Source: Roridomyces roridus (taxonomy: Eukaryota > Basidiomycota > Agaricomycetes > Agaricales > Mycenaceae). From it: a DNA stretch of 28,944 nucleotides. The position numbers and the translations under genes are program-made. The stretch covers positions 1 to 28,944 of the forward strand of contig JARKIF010000325.1 of NCBI GenBank assembly GCA_029378245.1. Reading direction: 5' to 3'. Below the pieces are notes generated by a model. It ran no database searches. It worked only from the letters and a program-made list of their open reading frames with translations, and had not been told where the DNA came from. The stretch's first letter is position 1; every line of letters begins with the position of its first letter. Shown piece after piece: positions 19,862 to 28,944 of the stretch.

Positions 19862-21940
19862 ATGTTCTCTTCAATGTTCTTGAGTGGTACCGCTGCGCTG
19901 TTGGCGCTCACGACTTTGCTGCCTCCGGTGAACGCACTCGAAAATGGCGTTGCTCGCTTGCCCGGTAAGCTTTCAAGTTGAAGCTGAGATTCAGGCGCTC
20001 ACAAACGACTTCCAGTTCTCGGGTACAACAGTAAGCTTGATTTGAAGGATTGCATTCCCGATGATAACCGGACGCAGCATGGAACGCCTACCAGTGCAAC
20101 ATCGACCAAGACCTCCTCATCACCACCGCAACGCTCATGAAGTCTCTCGGCCTTTTCGACGCTGGCTACCAGTACGTCAATATCGACGATTGTTACGCCG
20201 AGTTGCAGCGAGATAATACATCTGGGCGCATCGTTCCGGGTACCGTTTTGCGGGTTTCACTTGAAAAATTGTCAACTCTTTCTTTAGACCACACCCGGTT
20301 CCCGAATATAACAGCCATGAATGACCAGATTCACGCCATGGGTTTGTGAGTACTTTCAATCTTTCTTTTGGGTTGTCCATGATCGCTGAGATGTTGCAGC
20401 AAAACCGGCATTGTGAGTTCTTCCTCTGCTATGGACGAAATATTCTGAGACGCGTCGCGTAGTACAGCGACTCTGGATGGCTCACATGCGCGGGCTACCC
20501 TGGGTCGTTTGAGAACGAGGCTCTGGATGCCGAGACGTTCCAAGACTGGGGCTTTTCTTATCTCAAGTTTGTTTCGGCTCCAACTTCCTGAGTCTGTCTG
20601 ATCCTTCCAATAGGTTCGACAACTGCAACTGTATGTGCCCCGGTATATGTCTTCCAACATTGGCTGAACACATCTAGTCCCGTACGACGACATCATCAAG
20701 CAGGGTATGATTGGAAGTAAGCAACAATCTCTGCGGGTTCTAGTTCGTCGTTGAACGGCCTCAACAGAATACGAACGAATGGCAACTGCGCTGGCTGACT
20801 TGGCCACCACGAGCGGGAAGCCTCCGTTTGTGTTTTCTCTGTGCGAATGGGGATGGGTGAGTAATTTCCCGGGATGTTTCGTTGTACTTACTGTCCCTGT
20901 AGAGCCAAGTCTGGCTGTAAGTATGCTTTCGCGCGCTCACTCTTTAGCTGATCTCCTTTGAAAGTTGGGCCCAGGATGTTGGCCATAGCTGGAGAGTCAC
21001 TGGGGACATTGCTCCGCAGTGGAACTCGCTCGCGTCTATCATCAACTTGTAGGTCTTTCTTTACATTTGACAACAGTCAGTTAAATTGCCGCAGCAACTC
21101 GTTCATTACTCAAGCGACGGATTTCTCTGGACACAATGATATGGATATGGTCAGTCGACTCCATTTAATTTGTACTCTCACTCGTCTGATTGGGACCAGC
21201 TTCAACTCGGAAACGGCGGGCTGACATTCGACGAGGCCAAGTCACACTTTACTGCCTGGGCGTTGATGAAGTCTCCTCTTCTGGTGAGGCGTTTTCGGGA
21301 TTTCATCAGACGCCGATACTCAAGCCGCACAGATCGGAACTAACGTGAGCACTGAATCCGTTTCGCGGAGAACCCGTCGCTCACATCTCATTATCTCAAT
21401 AGCTCTCGCGAATTACCGACGACATCTTGGACATCTTGAAGAACACCGAGATACTCTCTATTAACCAGGATAGCGTGGTGGGGAAGAGCATCTCGCCGTT
21501 CCGCTGGGGCATCAACCCGGATTGGACGAGCAACTCGTCGTTCCCTGCCCAATACTGGAGTGGGCCATCCCAAAATGGCACTGTAATCATGCTCGTGAGG
21601 GAGAATTATTTGTTAGCCGCGAACGTTGCTGAACTGCATGTCAGTTGAACACCCTCTCTCACCCAGCGGACATGTCCTTCAACTTGATTGAATCGCCGTG
21701 GATTCGTGCTGGGCGACAGTACTCTGTTAGGGTGAGTATTAGGTTATTTGTCGAGGTAAATATTAATGAAACTTACAGGATCTCTGGACACACACCGACA
21801 ATGGAACTGCCGTGCGCAGCTTTACCGCCAAAGGTGTTCCGGCGCATGGCGTTGTTGCGCTGTTGCTGAAGGATGCCGGTGACGAGCCGGCCGGGTTATC
21901 TCCCCCGTGTGTTGTGGGTCAGTGCACTGCGCAGCCATAA
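19862..21940 (+). CDS. Secreted alpha-galactosidase, glycoside hydrolase family 27
   Basis: GH27 alpha-galactosidases release terminal alpha-galactose from galactomannan, raffinose-type sugars and similar. The protein begins with a signal peptide ([20 protein letters not shown]). Family marks follow: [35 protein letters not shown] (Asp nucleophile), [18 protein letters not shown] (acid/base Asp) and [20 protein letters not shown]. The C-terminal beta domain has [10 protein letters not shown] and ends TAQP. I count 17 exons and 16 introns; exon lengths sum to 1290 nt, 429 residues, with every join in frame. Five exons are 12-17 nt: 20016-20030, 20400-20412, 20614-20630 (which carries the nucleophile), 20903-20916 and 21333-21344. 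No break in frame. It probably works outside the cell with other hemicellulases. Confidence 0.95.
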
Positions 21941-22059
21941 GCTTTTCCCCCCTTGAAATTGAATTGTTTTTGTACTGGAATGTTTACCGTGTGAATGCAT
22001 ATCAGCTGACCGTGTTACTCACGTGCTGCTAACCTGAACTTGGATCCCACGCGAATGAT

Positions 22060-22390
22060 TTGGCACCTTGGAACAAGTGTTGCCGACACCCTTGAACAAA
22101 AACAAGAATAAGAGCAACGTGTGCAATTGTTCTGGTCGAACAACAAGGCATTGACAAGGCATCAGCAATCAAAGCATCAACGATGCCGCCTTGTTCTATG
22201 TTGACAACGGTCACTTTCCTTTCCAAGCCACACAAGGGCGGGGGCGCCGACGTCGCCAAGGACGCGCTGCTAGGGCGATTTCTTGTTGTTCTTCGCTTGG
22301 ACAAGCCTCGTTTTTTGTTCCCCAGACAAGGTTGTCGCGAGCGCTTGTTCTGATCCTCTTGTCTTGTCTGAATGAATGGCCTTGTCAACG
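22060..22390. promoter_or_regulatory. Cluster of CAAGG/ACAAG motifs upstream of an unknown gene
   Basis: Within about 320 bp, CAAGG or its complement CCTTG occurs nine times (near 22076, 22089, 22144, 22155, 22189, 22233, 22257, 22327 and 22380). ACAAG or CTTGT is even more frequent, with ACAAGGCA twice 11 bp apart. Chance alone would give under one CAAGG in this length. It lies directly before the unrecognised gene. HMG-box factors of fungi bind ACAAAG-like cores, but no named site matches exactly, so the role is a guess. Confidence 0.4.
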
Positions 22391-22423
22391 AGAGGAGCCT
22401 TTAAAAAGCCTGCATCCTTTCAC

Positions 22424-23176
22424 ATGGTGCTCAGCAACGACAACGCCTCCTCTATCGGCTGCATGACCATGGACTACTACAACGCGCGCCGAATTCCGTC
22501 CTTTTACTCGCCGGCCTCATCTCCCCTCGAGTCACCTCTTCATGGGGTTGTTCCGTCTTTGCAATTACTGGAGAACAAGAAGCAGCTATGCCATCGGCTT
22601 ATTGACGGCCAGCTACCCAACATGCCAGTGGGCTTTCCCTTCCACCATGTCATGGATGCCTACGGCAATCCACGACTCTCCCATGATCCTTTTGAGTTTT
22701 GGGAACGGTTGGACTTCAACTCTAGATGCAGTGGTCATCTTTCCGCGTGCATATCTTTCACCCCAGCAGCTCGGGACTCGGATTACTCGAAAAGAGAGTA
22801 CTTCTCTTGGTGTGTGACGATGGCCAAGCTCGACCTGCGCCCTTTTACGAGGGGTCCGCCGCGTAAGTTGCCTGCCACTACTACGTACACTACCCATTCT
22901 AACTTTCTGGCAGCAAAAGCTCCGGTAGCGCACGTCCGCGTTGACCCAGAAGTCATGAGGTCGTCGTACGGGAGGCGAATTGAGAGCGACCCCAACATTA
23001 TCCTGCGAGCCCTGTCTACTTCCCTCGAGCTCGGGCTACTGGTCACAATTATGTTTGAGGAAAATACCTCTGGCGCTGGAAACTGGAGCAAGTATAGGAA
23101 CGTCGTCTTTGTTGGGACGGCAAACAATGGACGGAGGAGTATACTCTTCAATGCCGGGTCATTCCGAATCCGCTAG
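22424..23176 (+). CDS. Hypothetical protein, family not recognised
   Basis: A frame is open from 22376 to TAG 23176. A probable 51-nt intron (22863-22913; GTAAGT donor, GGCAG acceptor) splits it; removal gives the joined PPPKAPVAHVRVD. With ATG 22424 (MVLSNDNAS) the product is 233 residues; with ATG 22376 it is 249. I prefer 22424 because an AT-rich TTTAAAAA lies just upstream. The middle is rich in aromatic and Pro residues (GFPFHHVMDAYGNPRL, FEFWERLDFNSRC), and a hydrophobic region (ILRALSTSLELGLLVTIMFEE) comes near the end. No domain, signal peptide or catalytic motif is recognised. Right after the stop comes GTGTGT and, 47 nt later, GCAG, an intron-like stretch, so the true end may lie further right. 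Whether it is real rests on length and splice signs alone. Confidence 0.5.
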   Translation: MVLSNDNASSIGCMTMDYYNARRIPSFYSPASSPLESPLHGVVPSLQLLENKKQLCHRLIDGQLPNMPVGFPFHHVMDAYGNPRLSHDPFEFWERLDFNSRCSGHLSACISFTPAARDSDYSKREYFSWCVTMAKLDLRPFTRGPPRKLPATTTYTTHSNFLAAKAPVAHVRVDPEVMRSSYGRRIESDPNIILRALSTSLELGLLVTIMFEENTSGAGNWSKYRNVVFVGTANNGRRSILFNAGSFRIR

Positions 23177-23469
23177 GTGTGTGGAATTTGCTGTTTTCCA
23201 AACCAGTTGACTGAGTTTTCGCAGAGGATCTCGATGAAACCACGACTGAAAACGACCACGACTGTCGACGACATTGCACGCTAACATTTATTCATATTTC
23301 AACATCGCATACGCCGACGAGTATCACGCATCCACGACGCCTACGAACAAAACTATCACGGCCGCCCTCTTCAAGGCCATTAATGTATAATGACCGTATA
23401 TATTGTATCGTTAGCATCTTTGTTTATATTGTACTTTTAGCAAGAATAAACGGCCGAGGCCAACTGACA

Positions 23470-23491
23470 CAAGCCGTTCGCAAGCCGTTCG
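23470..23491 (+). repeat. 11-bp direct tandem repeat, two copies
   Basis: CAAGCCGTTCG occurs twice head to tail (23470-23480 and 23481-23491). It may be a replication slip or a paired protein-binding site; function is unknown. Confidence 0.6.
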
Positions 23492-25575
23492 GGTAAAAGG
23501 TCGCATCAAAAAGCCGCCATCATCGGCTTACCTTCTCACTGTCACCATGTTCGCGGAGATGCAAACTACACAGAATCTTTCAATCGGGGTTTCAGAGCCT
23601 CCTCTTTCCTCTGAAATCCACTGACCCTCTTTTCAACGCCTGTATTTCTCCTGATGTCGATTTTTCCGCGAAAGCCCATTTGGCCGTTGCTGCCAGACGT
23701 GGCTTTCTTTCCACTGCAATTCCACTGAACCACTTTGCGTCGTCAACGATATCTGCCATGCACTCTTCTCTTTTTCCGGCGGGCTCTCGGGAGAAACTGT
23801 GAAGCGCCCAAAACGTGGGATCCCGCGGTATGCTGTGCGACATCGTTTGTTTGTCGAATCCTATGCTCTGCACTTCTTGACCTCATCCGGCACTCTTCCG
23901 CGGTCCCACTCACCTCCTGGTCCTCTCAGCTTAGCCATCTTGCACTTGGCCGTCGATGCGAGAGCCAATCTCGACGTGATTGCCCTCCCTTCCCAGTCAG
24001 CGAGCGGGTGCTCGGCACGGAGCGACAAGCGCCGGGTTACCTGGCCCCGCACCTGTTATCCGTCCCAGAGATAGCGGTGAGTTTCAAGATCTCGTGTCGG
24101 AAGAGAAGACCAAAGACGAGCGTTTAGGTCCCTCTGATGTCTGCCCGTTTCCAGTTTTCTGGCGATAGCGGGTACAACTTCGCCTAGAGTGGTTCGTGAG
24201 CAAGGCAAGTCCTCATCTCAGCATGCCATAGCTTACGCAAAAGATTGAGGCTCAGATTATCTTGTCGTCGCTGCAAATTGAATAGGAATTTTCGCAAACT
24301 CTTGGCAAACTCACAATCGACTGCTTGGAACTGCTCTACCTCTAGGCTACTCCTCGTGCTGAATCCAGAACACCCGGTCTATTCACCTCTCTTTGAATGG
24401 GCTTGAAGCTTGAAAGGCCTTTCCGGATAAAACAGTAATGGATCCCCTCTTTGTCTTCTGCTCCCTTGCGGTCTTGCTTGGCGTCCTAAGTGGGTTAGCT
24501 CTCTAATGAATCTAGCACCATAACTGGGCTCATTTTACCTTCCATTGGTCTTACCTGCGAACGACTAGGCGGACTCGATGTTTCGGCACGATTACTCCAA
24601 GCTTCGCGTCATCTTCTCTCGATAGTCGGAGTAACCTAGTTTCCTGTCTTGGTCCAGGCCTGGTTTTCCATTCAGCAGACCTAGATTATTTGCCGAAGCG
24701 AATGTTCTACACCAGCAGCTCCGTCTCGTCTCGTCTGTCTGAAGCAGCAAAATCCAGATACTTGCGGGTGCAGTACTTACGTATCGCTTCCTGCTAGCCC
24801 ATATGTGGAGCTCTTGGCCGTCCAGACAGCCACATGTGCCTTCTGCGTATTCGCCGCGGCCACCTTGCCGGAGTGGGTCTTTTGGGATAGTAGGACTAGA
24901 GCTCAGCTTGGCTAAGAGATGGACTCGACTCATTGGACGATATCGCGTCAAGCAGGTCCCATTCACAAGTCCAGGCTCAGGCCGAGATTCAGTGTACTAG
25001 TTCTTCGGCTCTGTCCTTCTTGCGGCACCTCAAGTCTCATATCGAGTCATACTCTGTCAGAATCTCGTAGCAAGGCACATATGCGTCCAATCGATGGCTC
25101 TCTCTTGTTCTAACGAGGCTTCGCGAACCTGATCGGTGGAGTTTCCGATGGACTTGTTGCACGTTTGCAATTGTATCGTCCTCAAGGAGGTGGGTGCCAC
25201 ATAGATGTCCACCCGTGCTCACTATCGCGCCATGGTTTATAGAGAACGAACATGCTTTCGACACATATCATACAATTTACATTTCTCAGTCCGACGCGTA
25301 TCATACAATGCTCTGATCACCGCCCACGCCGTCGTGTATGTGTTGGTGGGCTCTCACTGCTGGCCGCTCTTCCTGTACGGCTGTCAGCCAGGGTGCTTGT
25401 CAGAATCGACTACTTACACGGCACCGTTTCCTCCGCCAGAGCCCCCGTTGCTTGTGGGACGAGTATTGCCGCTGTGGACATGTCAGCCTATGTGTGGAGG
25501 ATATGAAGCAGCCTGACGAACGCAGAAGGAGAAGTTGGGACGCCCATGATATTCGATTGTGGTGGTGGTGGGTTG

Positions 25576-25606
25576 GGCGCTAGTTTGGCGCTAGTAGGGC
25601 GCCAGT
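25576..25606 (+). repeat. Three GGCGCYAGT copies spaced 11 bp
   Basis: GGCGCTAGT at 25576-25584 and 25587-25595, then GGCGCCAGT at 25598-25606. The start-to-start distance is 11 bp both times, about one helical turn, which is a pattern expected of an array for a DNA-binding protein. It could also be a slippage product of a short tandem repeat. Confidence 0.55.
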
Positions 25607-27057
25607 CGCCCTAATATACCAGCACTGACTAATCAATCCTTCACAGGCGTACGTAAACTGATAAGACATCCGGACACGCGCGCTCTCACATTGCCATCTC
25701 GCCTTTACTTTTCGGGGCTTCGATATCTGCGGGACGGAGATTGATTTCCCAGCACACATGGGTGCTCCGCATATAGCTGAGTTTGATTTTTGTTTGGTTT
25801 GCTCATCCACGATGAAGTTTTTTTGAGAAGCATCCGCAGCAGGACCCACAGGGGCCGCATGGTCGCGATCCATTGGATGGACAAGTAACCCATGACCACC
25901 CCCGCCGCGGAGAATGGAATGTCATCGCACCCGACTTTGGACGAGGACAGAGACCGTTAGCATTCAGTCCCTGAGGCCGTCCAAATCCCGCTCACCCAGG
26001 CGGCGATGCTGATTGGATGGTTTTCGTCGCGGCGGACGTCGACATCAAGCTCCGCTGTTTTAGAATTCTCGTCGAGACAGTCCAGCCCACCCCCGTCTCC
26101 GCGCCCTTGAAGTTCCCAGTCGATAGCGTCGGCTGCCCGGGAGTTGGCCGGCAGAAGACGCCACGCCATAAGCCACTATCTGTTCACTTGTTCACTTCTC
26201 GAGTTCTCTCACTTCTCTCTCTCGCGATACGTGGCGTCCGTCCGTCTGGTCCAGGGTCTGGTCTACTCTGGCAATTTTCCTGCTTTGAGCAGGTCGCCGG
26301 CGCTTCTGGGCTCGGCAGACGTTCGCGTGCTCGGACCGCAAGCTCAGCATAGCAACCCGACCACCACCAGTCAAAGGTCCCCGCCCCGCCATTCACGGGC
26401 TACGACCAGACTTGGTGTAATGAAGAGAGAGAACCTACGTCTAACTTGAGAGAAGTGAGTTGCCGGTTGTCACTGTCAAGGGGCGAACTTTGATTTGTCT
26501 CAGTGCCCGCTCAGGTGAGTGTGTGTGCCTCCGCGTATTCGATCCAGGCGCTCGATTGCCAGACAGGCAGCAGGCATGGGTGTTTACTTCTCCGACAGGC
26601 AGCCTTCACGATCTCAATTGGTCGCAGCCCACCTCCAAGTAGAGACTTTCCATTATCGGCTCCCTCACGTCCGCAGGCAGTTGATATTTTATTTCGAGGG
26701 CGTGGAAGTTGAAGCACGAGGTGCTCATGGAGTCGTGTCTAGAGCCTGAGAGTGAGTGTGTTGGTCCGGAACCCTTGACTCGGACTCTGCCGGGTTTGCA
26801 AGAAACGAGGGCGCTCAGTGGCCCCGCATAACACTCGCTTCACGCCCACGTTCTTTGGATCGAGTCACTTGGTCCAACACTGTGAAGCCCCATTCGCCCA
26901 ACCGCTTCTACAAGCCACGGACATTTTCCTCCTCCATCTGAACAGTCTCGAATTTAAGCGCCGAATGTTCAAATCGAACCTTGTTGCCAAGTAAGGAATC
27001 GTCAGATCGGAGGTAGCCATAAACAGCTCAAGGACTTGCATTCACATTCATACAGTT

Positions 27058-28093
27058 TTACAGGTACTTCAAAAACCATTCCACCGTCGACTTGAACGCG
27101 CCCTCTTTCCCCGCCTTGACCTTGGGATCGCTCATATCGCCACGCACCGCAAACCCGTGCCGACAGCCCTCAAAGTACTCGCGCCGATATCCCGGCGCGA
27201 ACTTTCCGTCTCCGAAAATCTCATCTGCCTTGGCTTGCGCTTCAAGCGGGAAGGACTGGTCGACTTCGCAACTATTGATCAGCAGTGGGGCGGTACAGGT
27301 GGCCTTGTATTTCTGCGCGAAATCAGGGACAGGGAATGGAGATTGAAAACGATACTTACCTCGAGATCGTCAGGGATGATAAGTCGACTTGGGTGCGAGA
27401 GCGCCGAGGCCTTGATGAGGCCGTCGAAGGCGAGGTCCACGACGTAGCGTGCTAATCAACTTGATTCGTGGAACGTTCCGCGAGTGGACTGTACGTACCG
27501 CCGAAACAGTACCCAGTTGAAGCAAACGCGGTCACACCTTCAGCCTTGAGAGCCATCATGACGCCATCGATGCGCGGACGCGTCTGCGCTGGGCCGTGGT
27601 TTGGGGCCCACTTTTCGCGGTCAAAGGTCGTTCCTGGCTCAAACGCGTTTTTTGGGACCGGGTCACCGTTGAACAGGTCTGGCACGATCGTCTGAAGGCA
27701 AATGGGTTCAGACCACGGAATAGGTTGAAGATGACACACCTTGAATCCGTTCCGAGCAAAGTCATCAGCGAGTAGCTAAATGTAAATGAATTTGATTTTC
27801 AAGAATACACAGAGCAGCCTCACGCGATTATTCTCTAGTGCCAGGCCAAAGACGTCTGTGAGGAAGAGGACGACATTGTCCTTTGGATAGTCAACTGTCG
27901 GCGTCGCGATGTAACATTCGATGCCGCCGATAATCTCCATTTTTCCTGTGTATTGGTCAGAATTGGCTTGAACTAGGCCGCAATGCTACTCACCCTCGGG
28001 CGTACCCTCGTGGGTGACACCTGTCCAGAGCTCAGTCAGTGTCCCCCGCCTGCATGAAAACCCACCTTTGAAACAATCGTCGCAGAAACTCAT
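27058..28093 (-). CDS. Dienelactone hydrolase family protein, copy 1
   Basis: Dienelactone hydrolases are alpha/beta hydrolases; the bacterial ones open dienelactones in chloro-aromatic breakdown, while fungal members (AIM2-like) have broad or unknown substrates. Seven exons (28066-28093, 27994-28020, 27824-27945, 27740-27775, 27499-27691, 27360-27451, 27058-27312) sum to 753 nt, 250 residues, in frame. Seen: MSFCDDCFKG, GIECYIATP, LTDVFGL, IVPDLFNGDPVP, then the nucleophile motif GYCFGA (Cys), the Asp in SCEVDQSFP and the His in CRHGFAVRG. Start: an ATG at 27940 exists in exon 3, but 28093 restores the usual CDDCFKG opening through two short exons. It ends WFLKYL. A second, similar gene lies 185 bp upstream in the same direction. 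Confidence 0.93.
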
Positions 28094-28135
28094 CGTGGGG
28101 AAGATTGAGCGGGAAGGGAACGATTCCGACGTCGT

Positions 28136-28145
28136 CTTTATAAAG
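28136..28145 (-). promoter_or_regulatory. TATA box of dienelactone hydrolase copy 1
   Basis: CTTTATAAAG, a palindromic TATAAA core, lies about 45 nt above ATG 28093 and supports that start. Confidence 0.5.
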
Positions 28146-28278
28146 GGACGGCATCGGAAATCTTACCGAATATCTGATAGCAATGCTCTGCAGGAAAAAG
28201 CCGGCAAACGCCCGGGAAGACACGGAAGGTCATTTGGACTTGGTCACAGCCAATGAGGACAAAAGAATTACAACGCCT

Positions 28279-28944
28279 TCACAGGTACTTCAAAAACCAC
28301 TCCACACTTGCTTTGAACGCGCCCTCTTTGCCCGCCTTGACGATTGGGTCACTCATATCCCCGCGAACCGCAAATCCATGCTTACACCCATCAAAGTATT
28401 CGCGCCGATACCCCGGCTCAAACTTTCCTTCTCCAAAGATCTCGTCTGCCTTCGCCTGTGCTTCGTGCGGAAAGACAGGATCGATGGTGCAGGTGTTGAG
28501 GAGGAGCGGAGCGGTGGACACGGCAAAGTATTTCTGCAACAAATTTGAAATCTGCTTCTATACCCCTCAAAACAGACGCGTACCTCGAGATCGTCGGGAA
28601 CGACGAGACGGCTCGGGTGGGAGAGCGCGGAAACTTGGATGGCGTTGTCCAACGCGAGGTCTACGACGTAGCGCGCTGTACAAAGTGAAATAATTTGGAT
28701 GCAACAACAATAGGCCGAACGCACCCCCCAAAGCAATACCCAGTCGCCGCAAATCTAGTGACGCCCTCGGCCTTGAGTGTCGCAATGACGCTGTCCAGGA
28801 TGGGACGAATCTGCGCGGCGCCATGTTTTCCGTGCCACACTTCACGGCTTACAGGAGGGACGGATCCGTCAAAGCCTCCTTTTGGGACTGGGTCGCCATT
28901 GAAAAGATCGGGTACGATGGTCTACAGTTTCGGGTTGAGATTAT
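28279..28944 (-). CDS. Dienelactone hydrolase family protein, copy 2, partial
   Basis: The coding sequence continues beyond the right edge; an acceptor at 28922 begins the first visible exon (TIVPDLFNGDPVPKGG). The catalytic set is visible: GYCFG (Cys), TCTIDPVFP (Asp) and CKHGFAVRGD (His). The C-terminal 85 residues closely match copy 1, ending WFLKYL at TGA 28279-28281. The exons are about 28725-28921, then one ending near 28675, then one ending at 28279. The intron after GYCFG has a run of six G (28724-28729). With the first GT as donor, one G too many is left in the exon and the join to ARYVVDLAL is out of frame; copy 1 has no such problem. A base-calling error in the run is the easy explanation. 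The tandem pair indicates local duplication. Confidence 0.88.

Larger units (their letters stand above)
23177..27057. other. Gene-poor region, no gene supported
   Basis: Nearly 3.9 kb without a frame I can assign. Open frames are under 131 residues, on all strands, and none has a recognisable domain. The left end, with AATAAA-like sequence near 23447, may be the 3' end of the unknown gene. A 124-residue frame on the minus strand (24592-24966) was considered for transposon relics without a convincing match. The region may be an eroded mobile element, a set of lineage-specific small genes or long regulatory DNA. Confidence 0.45.

Noticed and set aside
8135..21940. A biosynthetic or CAZyme gene cluster
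   Set aside because: GH28 and GH27 are far apart, on opposite strands, with housekeeping and regulatory genes between; no core biosynthetic enzyme is present.
24592..24966. Minus-strand 124-residue frame with CGCLDGQELHIW, considered as a transposase relic
   Set aside because: It resembles a DDE-type or hAT fragment only loosely, has no second catalytic motif, and no flanking inverted repeats were found.
26950..27000. GTTCAAATCGAAC as a tRNA T-arm
   Set aside because: No matching acceptor, D or anticodon stems can be placed around it.

Overview
The window looks like nuclear DNA of a filamentous basidiomycete, most probably an Agaricomycete. The evidence is many short introns (about 40-60 nt, GT-AG, often with a CTNAC-like branch site), dense genes on both strands, and a typical mix of F-box proteins, a Tup1 corepressor, a GT90 (CAP10-like) glycosyltransferase, Ran1/Ksp1-type kinases, dienelactone hydrolases and secreted GH27/GH28 enzymes. 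No species can be named from sequence alone.

Layout, left to right: an Mpv17/PMP22-like membrane protein (+, 512-1446); an AIF/FSP1-like FAD oxidoreductase (-, 1471-2864), convergent with it; a quiet 1.4 kb; the Tup1 corepressor (-, 4228-6384); an F-box/LRR gene with an in-frame stop (-, 6905-8081); a secreted GH28 pectinase (-, 8135-9790); an intronless F-box-like gene (-, 10025-10972); two tandem kinase genes (-, 11114-12284 and 12379-13583), the first without an N-lobe; and a short-chain dehydrogenase (-, 13891-15172). The strand then switches: GT90 (+, 15547-17490), eIF2 gamma (+, 17729-19415), a secreted GH27 alpha-galactosidase (+, 19862-21940) and an unrecognised gene (+, about 22424-23176). 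A gene-poor 3.9 kb follows. Two tandem dienelactone hydrolase genes (-) close the window, the last cut by the window end.

The genes do not form one pathway. GH28 and GH27 would both act outside the cell on plant polysaccharides (pectin and galactose-decorated hemicellulose), and the hydrolases and dehydrogenase may act on small molecules, but no biosynthetic cluster is visible. For seven genes (GH28, both kinases, SDR, GT90, eIF2 gamma, GH27) and the first dienelactone hydrolase I tracked every exon, and the joined lengths are exact multiples of three.

Most notable: (1) single-base frame breaks in Mpv17, the AIF-like gene, Tup1 and the second hydrolase, several in homopolymers, which suggests base-calling error more than gene death; (2) 12-17 nt micro-exons in three genes, two of them carrying catalytic aspartates; (3) a GC-AG intron in eIF2 gamma; (4) a kinase lacking its N-lobe beside its intact paralog; (5) a cluster of ACAAG/CAAGG motifs upstream of the unknown gene. 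I found no CRISPR array, rRNA, tRNA or complete transposon.
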